Program-made: the position numbers and the translations under genes
From: Pseudarthrobacter chlorophenolicus
GTDB lineage: Bacteria > Actinomycetota > Actinomycetes > Actinomycetales > Micrococcaceae
Reading direction: 5' to 3'
DNA: 64,000 nucleotides
NCBI RefSeq assembly: GCF_000962805.1
Contig: NZ_JZTW01000008.1
Coordinates: 1-64,000 of the forward strand
In this document: in pieces, positions 57,223 to 64,000 of the stretch
How the letters are laid out: every line of letters starts with the position of its first letter
How positions within the stretch are numbered: the first letter of the stretch is position 1
The notes under the pieces: generated by a model
The model's database searches: none
The model's input: only the letters and a program-made list of their open reading frames with translations
What the model was told of the DNA's origin: nothing

Positions 57223-57654
57223 ATGATGACCAGCACCCCTTCGCAGCACGCCATTCGCACGCAAGGTCCCCAGGTCTACGTCAGCTTTCCCGGAACAGCA
57301 CGGGAAGCACTGACCTTTTACCGGGACGTTTTCGGCGGTGAGCTTGCCCTTCACACCTACCGGGACTTCAGCAGGAGCGACGGCTCCCCGGACGCCATCG
57401 CCCACGGAACGCTCAGCGGTGTCGTGGCGCTTGGAGGCTCGGATGCGGCGCTTGGCGAGTCGAGCGTCAGTACCCAAGGCATCATGCTGTCGCTGCTGGG
57501 GACCGCAGAACCGTCCGTGCTGCACGAATGGTTCGACAGGTTATCCGATGGCGGCACTGTGGTTGACGCCCTGGCGCCGAAACCGTGGGGCGCATCGGAT
57601 GGCCAGGTCATCGACCGCCATGGGCTCCACTGGCTCATCGGGTACGAGGACTAA
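57223..57654 (+). CDS. VOC family protein (PhnB-like), module copy 1
   Basis: A 143-residue vicinal-oxygen-chelate protein of the PhnB/YjdN type: VYVSFPGTAREALTFYRDVFGGEL, HGTLSGVVALGG and DGQVIDRHGLHWLIGYE. The fold is intact but the metal ligands typical of glyoxalases are not clear, so a binding or enzymatic role cannot be chosen. Starts at 57223 or 57226. It lies 92 bp downstream of a TAGGCT element (57126-57131) shared with the second module. Confidence 0.85.
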   Translation: MMTSTPSQHAIRTQGPQVYVSFPGTAREALTFYRDVFGGELALHTYRDFSRSDGSPDAIAHGTLSGVVALGGSDAALGESSVSTQGIMLSLLGTAEPSVLHEWFDRLSDGGTVVDALAPKPWGASDGQVIDRHGLHWLIGYED

Positions 57655-57666
57655 CGGCGGAATCAG

Positions 57667-57978
57667 CTACCGCGGAGGTGCCTGCCGGCCGGGCCGCCTG
57701 CCCATCCTGAAACCGGCCCAGAACGCCAGGGCCAGCAGGCCCACGACGGCGATGGCCAGGCCCGCCTGTGCTCCCTCGGTGATGAGGTCCGCGCCGATGC
57801 CGGTGAACGGCCGGTTGCTGTTCGGCGCGTAGGCGAAACTGAACGAAGCATTCCGGTTCAGCCAGGCGATCAGGCACCCCGCCAGCACCACGGCAAGGGC
57901 CAGTAAAGGTACGACGGCGGCACGCCACTTGGTGAGTTTGGACGGCATGCGGTCTTCAGGTGTGTTGCGCTCCCCCAT
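57667..57978 (-). CDS. Small two-helix membrane protein, module copy 2
   Basis: A 103-residue paralogue of 56754-57068 with two membrane segments (about 15-33 and 69-91) and the tail FRMGRRPGRQAPPR. ATG 57978 is chosen for alignment to copy 1 and for TAGACT 7 bp upstream, again giving a leaderless start. It is divergent from the second VOC gene, as copy 1 is from the first, so the unit [membrane protein, promoter, VOC] appears duplicated. Confidence 0.75.
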   Translation of the reverse strand: MGERNTPEDRMPSKLTKWRAAVVPLLALAVVLAGCLIAWLNRNASFSFAYAPNSNRPFTGIGADLITEGAQAGLAIAVVGLLALAFWAGFRMGRRPGRQAPPR

Positions 57979-57985
57979 GGGGGCG

Positions 57986-57991
57986 AGTCTA
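57986..57991 (-). promoter_or_regulatory. -10 element TAGACT, leaderless promoter of module copy 2
   Basis: Same hexamer, strand and distance to the start codon (7 bp) as in copy 1 at 57076-57081. Confidence 0.6.
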
Positions 57992-58038
57992 GCGGGGCGT
58001 GCTGGGCCCACCCAGCACGGGAAGCTGCCTTCGAAGCC

Positions 58039-58068
58039 CTGACAGGCAGCACGGGACAGGTCTAGGCT
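58039..58068 (+). promoter_or_regulatory. Promoter of VOC gene 2 (leaderless)
   Basis: CTGACA (58039-58044), an 18-bp spacer and TAGGCT (58063-58068) form a good promoter, and the expected start site coincides with the A of ATG 58075. Confidence 0.65.
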
Positions 58069-58074
58069 GGGCGG

Positions 58075-58434
58075 ATGTTGACCATCGGCACCATCGTCCT
58101 CGGCGTCAACAACGTCGCCGCCGCTACCGACTTCTGGAACTCAGCCTTGGGCTACGTCCCCCGGGAACCAGGTGACGACACGTGGGTAACCCTGGCGCCG
58201 CCGTCGGGCCCTGGCGCGCTGCTCTCGCTCATGCTGAGCGAAACCCCTGTCCAGGACCGCCCGCGGATCCACCTTGACCTGTATGCGGAGGATCAGGGGG
58301 CCGAGGTGGAGCGCCTCGTTTCGATTGGCGCCCGGCGGGTGGACTGGGATCTGTACCCGGAGGACCCAGACTTCATCGTCCTGGAGGATCCCGACGGAAA
58401 CCGGTTCTGCGTCATCGACAAGAGCGGCAATTAG
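58075..58434 (+). CDS. VOC family protein, module copy 2
   Basis: A 119-residue VOC protein: TIVLGVNNVAAATDFWNSALGYVPREPGDDTWVTLAPP, RIHLDLYAEDQGAEVERLVSIGARRV and FIVLEDPDGNRFCVID. The His and Glu positions resemble metal-binding VOC enzymes. Sequence is distant from copy 1 although the genomic setting matches. The mRNA is predicted to be leaderless. Confidence 0.87.
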   Translation: MLTIGTIVLGVNNVAAATDFWNSALGYVPREPGDDTWVTLAPPSGPGALLSLMLSETPVQDRPRIHLDLYAEDQGAEVERLVSIGARRVDWDLYPEDPDFIVLEDPDGNRFCVIDKSGN

Positions 58435-58482
58435 CTACCGCCAGCTTGGTCGACTCTTGCTTTGATACCGCGCTCCGCGGTC

Positions 58483-59223
58483 CTAGAGCATGGCGGTTTC
58501 CTCCTCCGCCAGCCGAATAAGCCGCAACTCGTCCTCGACGGCGCGCGCCGGCCAGTAGTCCTTCGCCAGACCGCTCGCCCAGTTCCTGTCGGCGTCCGGA
58601 AAGAGCTTGTGCAGCAACCCTGCTGCCTCAAGCAGCGCGATGAGCGCCAGGGTCCTCGTCTTCTGCGCCCCGGCTTGTGCCGTGTCGGATTGTGCCTTGT
58701 CGGATTGTGTCGCAGGCTCCTCCGCTGCGCCGTCGGCGGCCGGCTCCGGCACCACGGTTGTGGGCGTTGCTCCGCTAAGCGTTGACTCGATCCTGTTGAG
58801 GATTGCTGCCTCGGCTTCGTGGTCCCTTTCCGGGTAACGCACAGGCCGGAAGCGTGCCAGGTGCCGCTCCCCCACATGTTCCACGACGCCAAGGGCCGCC
58901 ATGCCCTCGTAGATCCGGTGAACCTGGGCGCGGCCTTCCATGATGGAAACCCATCGGGCAGGAGTGTGGGGACGGGACTTGCCGCGGATCAGTTCCAGTT
59001 CGGGCGCAAGGTCGTCCCTGGCGGCCGATCCGGTGGCCCGGATGTGCTTGCCCTGCAGCTCGATCGCCCCGACCAGATCCAGCTCAGCCAGGATGGCGCC
59101 GGCCACCGTGGTCCTGAGGGCGAACAGCGGCACCTCGGGCTTTCCGTCTTTGTCATTTGTTGCCAGCAGCAGGAATTGCTGGGGCAGGTTGAGGTTCACC
59201 GCGGCCGGTGCTTCAGCGTTCAT
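58483..59223 (-). CDS. GOLPH3/VPS74 (GPP34) family protein
   Basis: A 246-residue GPP34-fold protein: LNLPQQFLLLATNDKDGKPEVP, GAILAELDLVGAIELQGKHIRAT, ERHLARFRPVRYPERDHEAEAAILNRI, and a late LIALLEAAGLLHKLFPD. In eukaryotes the family binds phosphoinositides; the bacterial role is unknown. A variable Ala/Glu/Thr linker (about 165-188) includes a 15-bp tandem repeat giving SDKAQSDTAQ. It ends convergent to the VOC gene, 48 bp away. Confidence 0.87.
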   Translation of the reverse strand: MNAEAPAAVNLNLPQQFLLLATNDKDGKPEVPLFALRTTVAGAILAELDLVGAIELQGKHIRATGSAARDDLAPELELIRGKSRPHTPARWVSIMEGRAQVHRIYEGMAALGVVEHVGERHLARFRPVRYPERDHEAEAAILNRIESTLSGATPTTVVPEPAADGAAEEPATQSDKAQSDTAQAGAQKTRTLALIALLEAAGLLHKLFPDADRNWASGLAKDYWPARAVEDELRLIRLAEEETAML

Positions 59224-59364
59224 ACGGCCATCGTGGACCTGCTGGGCGGTGGCAACTACGGCCTTTCGTACCTACCTGCCCGAAAGAACCGTCCATCCGG
59301 CGAGTAGGTATAGCCGGTGACTGTCGGGTCTGGACGCGCGCCAGGCGCCGGTAAATTTGAGTGA

Positions 59365-59892
59365 ATGATCCATATTGACCGGGACGATCCCCTACGCGGT
59401 GACGTCCACCAGCTCCTGAGCGAGCATTTGGCGGACATGTTCGCCACTTCGCCTGCAGAGAGTGTGCACGCGCTGGACCACACGGCTCTCTCCGCGCCCT
59501 CGATCACCTTCTGGACAGCGCGTGAGGACGGCGAGTTGCTGGGGTGCGGCGCCCTCAAGCTTCTTGATCTCGAACCCGTGCGTGATGTTTTAGACACGCA
59601 CGGCGCCGCAGCCCACGGAACCGAACTTCGCGGCGAAGGGCGGCTCGGCGAAATCAAGTCCATGCGCACGGCAGCGGCGGCGCGTGGGCGCGGAGTGGCC
59701 ACCCTCATGCTGAAGCACATCATCGACCATGCCAGGTCCCAAGAACTCGAGCGCATCTGCCTGGAAACCGGAACCGAGGACTACTTCGCTCAAGCCCGAC
59801 GGCTCTACGCACGCCACGGTTTCAACGAATGTCCGCCTTTTGCCGACTACGTCCTGGACCCGAACAGCGTCTTCATGGAGTTGCGCCTGTAG
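59365..59892 (+). CDS. GNAT family N-acetyltransferase
   Basis: A 175-residue GNAT-fold acetyltransferase. The acetyl-CoA loop is MRTAAAARGRGVATLMLKHII (R-x-x-G-x-G/A variant RGRGVA). The C-terminal ERICLETGTEDYFAQARRLYARHGFNECPPFADY matches the YitI/PA0115-like group. Substrate unknown. ATG 59365 has a weak ribosome site. It is divergent from the GOLPH3 gene. Confidence 0.9.
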   Translation: MIHIDRDDPLRGDVHQLLSEHLADMFATSPAESVHALDHTALSAPSITFWTAREDGELLGCGALKLLDLEPVRDVLDTHGAAAHGTELRGEGRLGEIKSMRTAAAARGRGVATLMLKHIIDHARSQELERICLETGTEDYFAQARRLYARHGFNECPPFADYVLDPNSVFMELRL

Positions 59893-59947
59893 CCGCTACT
59901 GGAGCGCAGGCTGACGGGCACGCGTGCCTGAGCCATGGGCTTTGACG

Positions 59948-60508
59948 TTACTTATGCCGCCGAGCACGCGCCATAATCGCTGCAATCACCTGGCTCTTGG
60001 CCTCCGCGTATGCGTTCATGTCGTCCCAGGGATGAGCAAGCAAGTCCCGTTTCGTATCTTCGTATAGAGCGCGGTCATCCACATTTGTGCGCAGGTGATC
60101 CCTAAGCAATATGTAGTCACGAATTGCAGGGTCCCCCTTCTGAAGAATGTGGACGTGTACATCTCGTTCAGGCGTTCGCACCAGCCGGTGCCCAGGCTCG
60201 CGGACCCGGAGCTGATACCCAGCCGCCAGCAGCGCATGGAGGTACTCCTCTTCGGCGGTTATGTCAGCGACTGCCACGACGATGTCGATGATTGGTTTGG
60301 CCGCCAGCCCGGGAACCGAGGTGGAGCCGATATGGTCAATGTCGATCGCTGCCGCTGACAGCGCATTGCCAATCCGGCGTTGGTGGTAAAGGTACATTCT
60401 GGGCCAGAGTGAGTCGTACGTCGTCAACTCCAGCTGACGTTTCTCAACACCGCCTACGAGTTCGGTTTCCAGAACGTCAGGTCGGCGCGGCTTGGAACTT
60501 TCCATCAC
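59948..60508 (-). CDS. GrpB family protein (UPF0157)
   Basis: A 186-residue GrpB-like nucleotidyltransferase-fold protein. Motifs: IDIDHIGSTSVPGLAAKPIIDIVVAV with GS-x-S-V-x-G-L-x-x-K-x-I-x-D, HRLVRTPERDVHVHI and the tail YAEAKSQVIAAIM. Role unknown. GTG 60508 fits the GGGAGGA site best; ATG 60505 follows directly. The gene is noticeably less GC-rich than its neighbours, which may indicate transfer. Confidence 0.88.
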   Translation of the reverse strand: MMESSKPRRPDVLETELVGGVEKRQLELTTYDSLWPRMYLYHQRRIGNALSAAAIDIDHIGSTSVPGLAAKPIIDIVVAVADITAEEEYLHALLAAGYQLRVREPGHRLVRTPERDVHVHILQKGDPAIRDYILLRDHLRTNVDDRALYEDTKRDLLAHPWDDMNAYAEAKSQVIAAIMARARRHK

Positions 60509-60600
60509 GTGAGTATCCTCCCACTGGCACTCGGGAGTTGCGTCCGAAAGCCGGTTTGTCACCGTGCCAGCCGGCTCACCAACGGTTCAAGTCCTTGGCA

Positions 60601-62222
60601 CTAGGCAGCCAGGTATGCGATGAGGGCATCCTCCAGCGGGCTGACATTCCCGGAGGCATCGCCAACTTCATCGGGAGTTCCGCCGGCTATGTTCGGAGGC
60701 ATGGTCGAACTCCCGGCAAGCAGCCCGAATGGCAGCCGCGGTGGCACCCAGTCCGGTTGTTCCGCCGGATAGTGGCGACCTGTGGGTGAGGTCCAGCCCG
60801 GCGGTTCATTCTTGCTGGCATGACTGGGGGCCCAAGAGCTTTGATGCTTGAGCCTGTGGTGTTTGGGGCACAACTGTGCCAAATTACTGATCCCCGTTGC
60901 CCCGCCGTGCTGCCAAGCGGTGAGATGGTCGTTCTCATTGTCCGGTGTGTGATTGCTACACCCCGGGAAAGTGCACTTGCTATCCCGCATCCTCAGCCAG
61001 CGCTTCAAACTCTCGGGAAGCCGATAGTTCGTCCTGCCGATCTCCAGCGGCGCCCCATCCCGGGGGTCCACCAGAACCCGGTAGAACGACCCATCTCCCT
61101 CGGCAACGATCCTCCGTGCCACCGACGCGGGGACAGGCCCGAAGCCGTCCACCTCCCCCGGTTCATCCGTAGCGCCAAACATTGAGAAAGCGGGGACGGT
61201 AACCAGGATGTCAGCCTTCGGCGCTGGCAGCTTTTCCAGGTCCTGCCCACAACGCCCAGGAGCAGGTTGGCGCTGACGTCTGCCCGACGCTGGCTCAGCG
61301 TGCGCGGGTCATCGGGGCTCTGCAAGCCACGCGCGATGGCGGTGGCCTTGTTCCAAATTGCGCAGGCATTTTCACCGGGAAGGATCAGGGTGATCCGTCC
61401 CATTCCGTCAGCCTCGGGCCGGTACTCCATGCGCCGGCCGGCCATACTCAAAGTCCGCCGCAACTCCAGCGAATCGGGATACTGGCGCTCTCGCCAGGCC
61501 CTGACCTTCCTGCGGAAGCGCGACGGCACCAGCTCCCCAGGAGCGGCACCACGGGCAGCGTGGGGCGCCTCTGGATCGAAGAAATGAGCTTCCAGTTCTT
61601 TGACTCGCGCCGGTTCCAGACCCGCTGTTTCATCAGCGAGGATCCGTGCATGCTGCCAGGAGATGGCGCCCTCCTGCAGTTCGTCCAACGCTGCAGGCAA
61701 AGAGTTCGTCAACGCATGCGCTTCACCCAGCAAGGCGGAGGCCGCACCCTCGCCGACGGTGAGTACACATGCGACCTCCGCCACCAGAGACTTCTCACGC
61801 GCCGAGGCCTCATAGGCATCGGCGGCAGGGCCCTCGATCTGGGCTGAGGCCTCAGCGTAGGCGGCTACCAGCCGGACCTTCGCGGCCGCGGTTGCAGCTT
61901 CGATCCGTGACAGCACTTCCAGCCCTGCCAAGCACGACTCGGCTAAGTCCCCCAACGGATCAGCAGCGATGCGAGCCTGCGTGCGGACGGCGCTATGAAC
62001 CCGCGCCGTACTATTCACGCCATTGCCACGGGGATGATGGTGGGCGTTATTGCCTCTTGAAACGCGGTGGATGCCATCGCCGCGGTCAGAGCTCTCAACG
62101 CTCGGAGCCGCGATAGGAAAGCGCACAACACGCGCCAGCTCAGCAACAAGACCCGCCACCGATGCAACGGCAGCGGCCACCGTGGCCTTGCCTCCCACAC
62201 CCGTGACCGCTCCGGCTTCCAT
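60601..62222 (-). pseudogene. Frameshifted DUF222-HNH endonuclease
   Basis: A DUF222/13E12-repeat protein with a C-terminal HNH nuclease, broken by a single-base frameshift near 61245. The DUF222 part reads from MEAGAVTGVGGK (62222) to SANLLLGVVG. The continuation, in another frame, starts DLEKLPAPKADILV and includes the intact HNH motif CTFPGC...NENDHLTAWQHGG...LCPKHHRLKH, to the stop at 60601. Adding one base at the shift restores a full-length protein. Such genes are multicopy in Micrococcaceae. It may be a decayed copy or a sequencing error. Confidence 0.85.
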
Positions 62223-62269
62223 ACCTGAAGCATGGCAGGAGGGTATGACATTTTGAGTGGGGTGCTTGG

Positions 62270-62614
62270 CTAGGCGGCGAGCGGCATATCGAACAGCTGC
62301 TCGGCCAGCCTGATCAGGTGTCGGGGTGCGTCTGTTTCCTCCCACGGTTCCGCGTGGCCAAGGAATGTGACGGTCCCGTGGATAGTACTCTCCACGTCCA
62401 CTCCGGCCTCGCGGAGAAGGACCTCCGCCCGCACGTTGTGGAAGATCCGGCCCGACTCATTGCTCAGGTAAGCGCGCCAGTCCTGTCCGGCCAGCACCGC
62501 AACTTCCCCGGCCGCTACACGGTGCCGGGAAGCGGCGTCCAACTGTAAGGGCCGGATGTGGACGGGGTGGTTGAGCCTGGCAGGGATCACAAGGGCATTG
62601 AGGAGGGTGTTCAT
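62270..62614 (-). CDS. DUF3846-like small protein
   Basis: A 114-residue protein matching DUF3846 by pattern: ALVIPARLNHPVHIRPL at the start, DWRAYLSNESGRIFHNVRAEVLL in the middle and TIHGTVTFLGH near the end. Such proteins are common on plasmids and integrated elements of actinobacteria. Function unknown. ATG 62614 has a weak GAAAG site. It follows the HNH pseudogene region. Confidence 0.65.
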   Translation of the reverse strand: MNTLLNALVIPARLNHPVHIRPLQLDAASRHRVAAGEVAVLAGQDWRAYLSNESGRIFHNVRAEVLLREAGVDVESTIHGTVTFLGHAEPWEETDAPRHLIRLAEQLFDMPLAA

Positions 62615-62785
62615 GATTTGTTCTTTCGTCCGTACGCTGACCGCCGGTTGCTGGGCGATGTGCGCCTAGTGCCCTTCGCGGATGGCGGCGCAACGAACGC
62701 CGTAGCCCTCGCGGAGCACGGGAGCCATAAACCGGACGTTGCGCGATAGTCATCCGGGCACCTATGGGCAGTTGCCGCACAGTGA

Positions 62786-62832
62786 CGCGGGCGGCCAGAC
62801 GGGGCTAGGAGTTCCCCATCCAGCCGCCCGCG
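62786..62832 (-). terminator. Terminator of the small basic protein gene
   Basis: CGCGGGCGGC (62786-62795) pairs with GCCGCCCGCG (62823-62832), and an inner GGGG...CCCC stem extends the hairpin. It starts 6 bp after the small gene stop on the minus strand. Confidence 0.6.
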
Positions 62833-62837
62833 GGCTT

Positions 62838-62972
62838 TTAGCGCTGGTTCTTGCGCGGCTTGGCGAAATTCAGCTCACTGTTTTCGTGCCTGGCCTTTTT
62901 ATCAGCCCGTTTTTCAAGAATCGACTTGCCCGCTTTTTTCGCGGCGCCGCCTTTGGGGGATTTTCCGGACAT
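62838..62972 (-). CDS. Small basic protein (44 aa)
   Basis: A 44-residue Lys/Arg-rich protein starting MSGKSPKGGAAKKAGKS and ending AKPRKNQR, with no membrane segment. The composition suggests nucleic-acid binding, but no family is recognised with certainty. GAAAGG lies about 10 bp before ATG 62972. A hairpin follows the stop. The upstream gap is AT-rich for this genome and probably holds its promoter. Confidence 0.65.
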   Translation of the reverse strand: MSGKSPKGGAAKKAGKSILEKRADKKARHENSELNFAKPRKNQR

Positions 62973-63148
62973 CGGAATCACGCCTTTCTGTGCTTGCGTT
63001 AACCGATACCATACCCACTATTTATTTTTAAGCCAGTCCTGCCGGGAAGCACCCGCCGTCGGAACGAATCCCCCAAAAAACCGGGCAAGCAGGCGTGACT
63101 CAGGCGGTCAACCCGGCTGACGTCTTTCCACCGAAAGGCGCCTAGCTA

Positions 63149-63184
63149 GTCTTTTTCTGTAAGGGTCTAGTTACAGAAAAAGAC
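63149..63184. repeat. 14-bp perfect inverted repeat in an AT-rich gap
   Basis: GTCTTTTTCTGTAA (63149-63162) and TTACAGAAAAAGAC (63171-63184) are perfect arms with an 8-base loop. No T-tract follows in either direction. The gap 63003-63300 is clearly lower in GC than surroundings and no gene was found in it. The element may be an operator for the small basic gene or a recombination/terminator structure. Confidence 0.75.
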
Positions 63185-63300
63185 CGGTATCGCCGTGGTT
63201 CTACGGATTCTCATAAAAATCGAAAAAGGGTGACGAAAAAACCAGAACAGCGCACAGTGTTGTACGCCGCAAAAAAGCAACCAAGACATCCTCCGGCGTG

Positions 63301-64000
63301 TCAGCGCCAGAATTCGCCAAGTTTCTCGGCGAGGTTCAGTCCCTGTTGATAGCCAGCGCGGGCAGCCGCCGGCCGCAGCGACACATCCATCGCATTGGCT
63401 CCGAACAGGTATTCAGAAGCGCCGTCCGGGAAGACCGTCTCAACCCTGCTGCCCCCGGCACGCAACCCGTTGACCTGCGATGCCAAGTCCATCCCCCAGT
63501 CAGTGGGTGTCCGCGATCTGCCGCCAAATGGAGAGAGGACGAGCACGCGTGCATATCCTGCCGCCAGGTCGGCATTCTCGGCGTTGGCCCGGTAGCCGCC
63601 GTCGATATAGGCACCCCCGCCGGCGCTGTACGCGAACCCGCTGGCACAGCTGGCAGCCACGGCATCCACGAGGTCCACTCCGCTGCCGCGGTCGAACACG
63701 ACAGGGTGGCCCGTTTGGGCGTCCACCGCCGTGATGAGCGTGTACCGGTCCGGCCACAGCTGGCGCGGCAGCCGTGAAGCCACGGTGGCCCGCCAGCGGT
63801 CCGAAGGGTCGTAGTCGGCGGCCAGGTCCAGCGCCGCGGCGCCCATCTTGCGGCGCATGTCGGCCGCGTCCACGGACTCGGCGATGATCCTGCCCGTTCG
63901 CTCCAAATGGTTCACAGCCCCGCCAGCGGGTGATGGCTGCCGGGAGCCCGAACCCGAGCCGGCAGCACCGGCTTCAATCCGGGAACCCGCATCCACCGTT
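63301..64000 (-). CDS. Patatin-like phospholipase, 5'-truncated by window edge
   Basis: The C-terminal ~233 residues of a patatin-like lipase. The Asp of the catalytic dyad lies in the DGG motif (GGGAYIDGGYRANAENADLA), preceded by VDAVAASCASGF. The frame is open to the window edge, so the N-terminal GxSxG nucleophile region and the start lie outside. A GTG at 63996 is not the likely start. It would hydrolyse acyl lipids. Confidence 0.82.
   Translation of the reverse strand, partial: TVDAGSRIEAGAAGSGSGSRQPSPAGGAVNHLERTGRIIAESVDAADMRRKMGAAALDLAADYDPSDRWRATVASRLPRQLWPDRYTLITAVDAQTGHPVVFDRGSGVDLVDAVAASCASGFAYSAGGGAYIDGGYRANAENADLAAGYARVLVLSPFGGRSRTPTDWGMDLASQVNGLRAGGSRVETVFPDGASEYLFGANAMDVSLRPAAARAGYQQGLNLAEKLGEFWR

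Overview
The window is high-GC DNA with dense, often overlapping genes, actinobacterial-type promoters (TAGGCT and TAGACT -10 boxes, some apparently leaderless), GTG and TTG starts, and families typical of soil Micrococcaceae. An Arthrobacter or Pseudarthrobacter-like chromosome is the best guess. That is an inference from gene content and composition; no rRNA or tRNA gene was seen to settle it.

Layout. 1-6.1 kb: a short orphan ORF, a CPBP-type membrane protein, then an alkaline-shock (Asp23/Gls24) envelope-stress block: Asp23, small membrane proteins, CsbD, and an ECF-like sigma factor translationally coupled to a zinc-motif/Asp23 fusion. 6.2-14.9 kb: a LacI-regulated fructan or sucrose locus (three ABC transporter genes plus GH32 beta-fructosidase), with a divergent penicillin-acylase-family gene and an MbtK/IucB-like acyltransferase; near-identical CCTAACACGTGTTAGG operators link lacI and the divergent promoter. 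14.9-19.6 kb: lipoprotein, zinc alcohol dehydrogenase, cupin, MmyB-like regulator, PQQ-type sugar dehydrogenase. 19.9-26.7 kb: a sulfur-scavenging operon (SsuABC-like transporter, two FMN monooxygenases, aldo/keto reductase) preceded by a Cys-Cys leader peptide and an attenuator-like hairpin. 26.8-30.5 kb: universal stress protein, DUF817, MpaB-like oxygenase, a degenerate Hpt protein, a PAS-ANTAR regulator. 30.6-35.1 kb: PgdA-like deacetylase/amidohydrolase, NCS1 permease, divergent PucR regulator. 35.1-37.9 kb: secreted class A beta-lactamase, divergent LysR regulator, and a second cytoplasmic beta-lactamase-like protein. 37.9-41.6 kb: IclR, creatinase, MFS transporter. 42.3-51.2 kb: a seven-gene catabolic operon (MFS, FAD oxidoreductase, CoA-transferase, enoyl-CoA hydratase, DapA-family lyase, SDR, aldehyde dehydrogenase) behind an XRE-cupin regulator. 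51.4-64 kb: membrane proteins, an ArsR/CDF metal pair, an Na+/H+ antiporter with a UBP zinc finger, a duplicated small-membrane-protein/VOC module, GOLPH3-like, GNAT, GrpB, a frameshifted DUF222-HNH gene, small ORFs and a patatin truncated by the window edge.

The window reads as accessory metabolism: sugar, sulfur, creatine and probable imide uptake modules, each with a transporter, enzymes and a dedicated regulator, between stress-response blocks. No integrase, transposase, CRISPR array, phage gene or replication origin was recognised. The strongest candidates for undescribed biology are the cysteine-leader attenuator of the sulfur operon, the sigma factor/zinc-Asp23 pair, the seven-gene operon of unknown substrate with its 40-bp-spaced operators, and the duplicated leaderless membrane-protein/VOC module.
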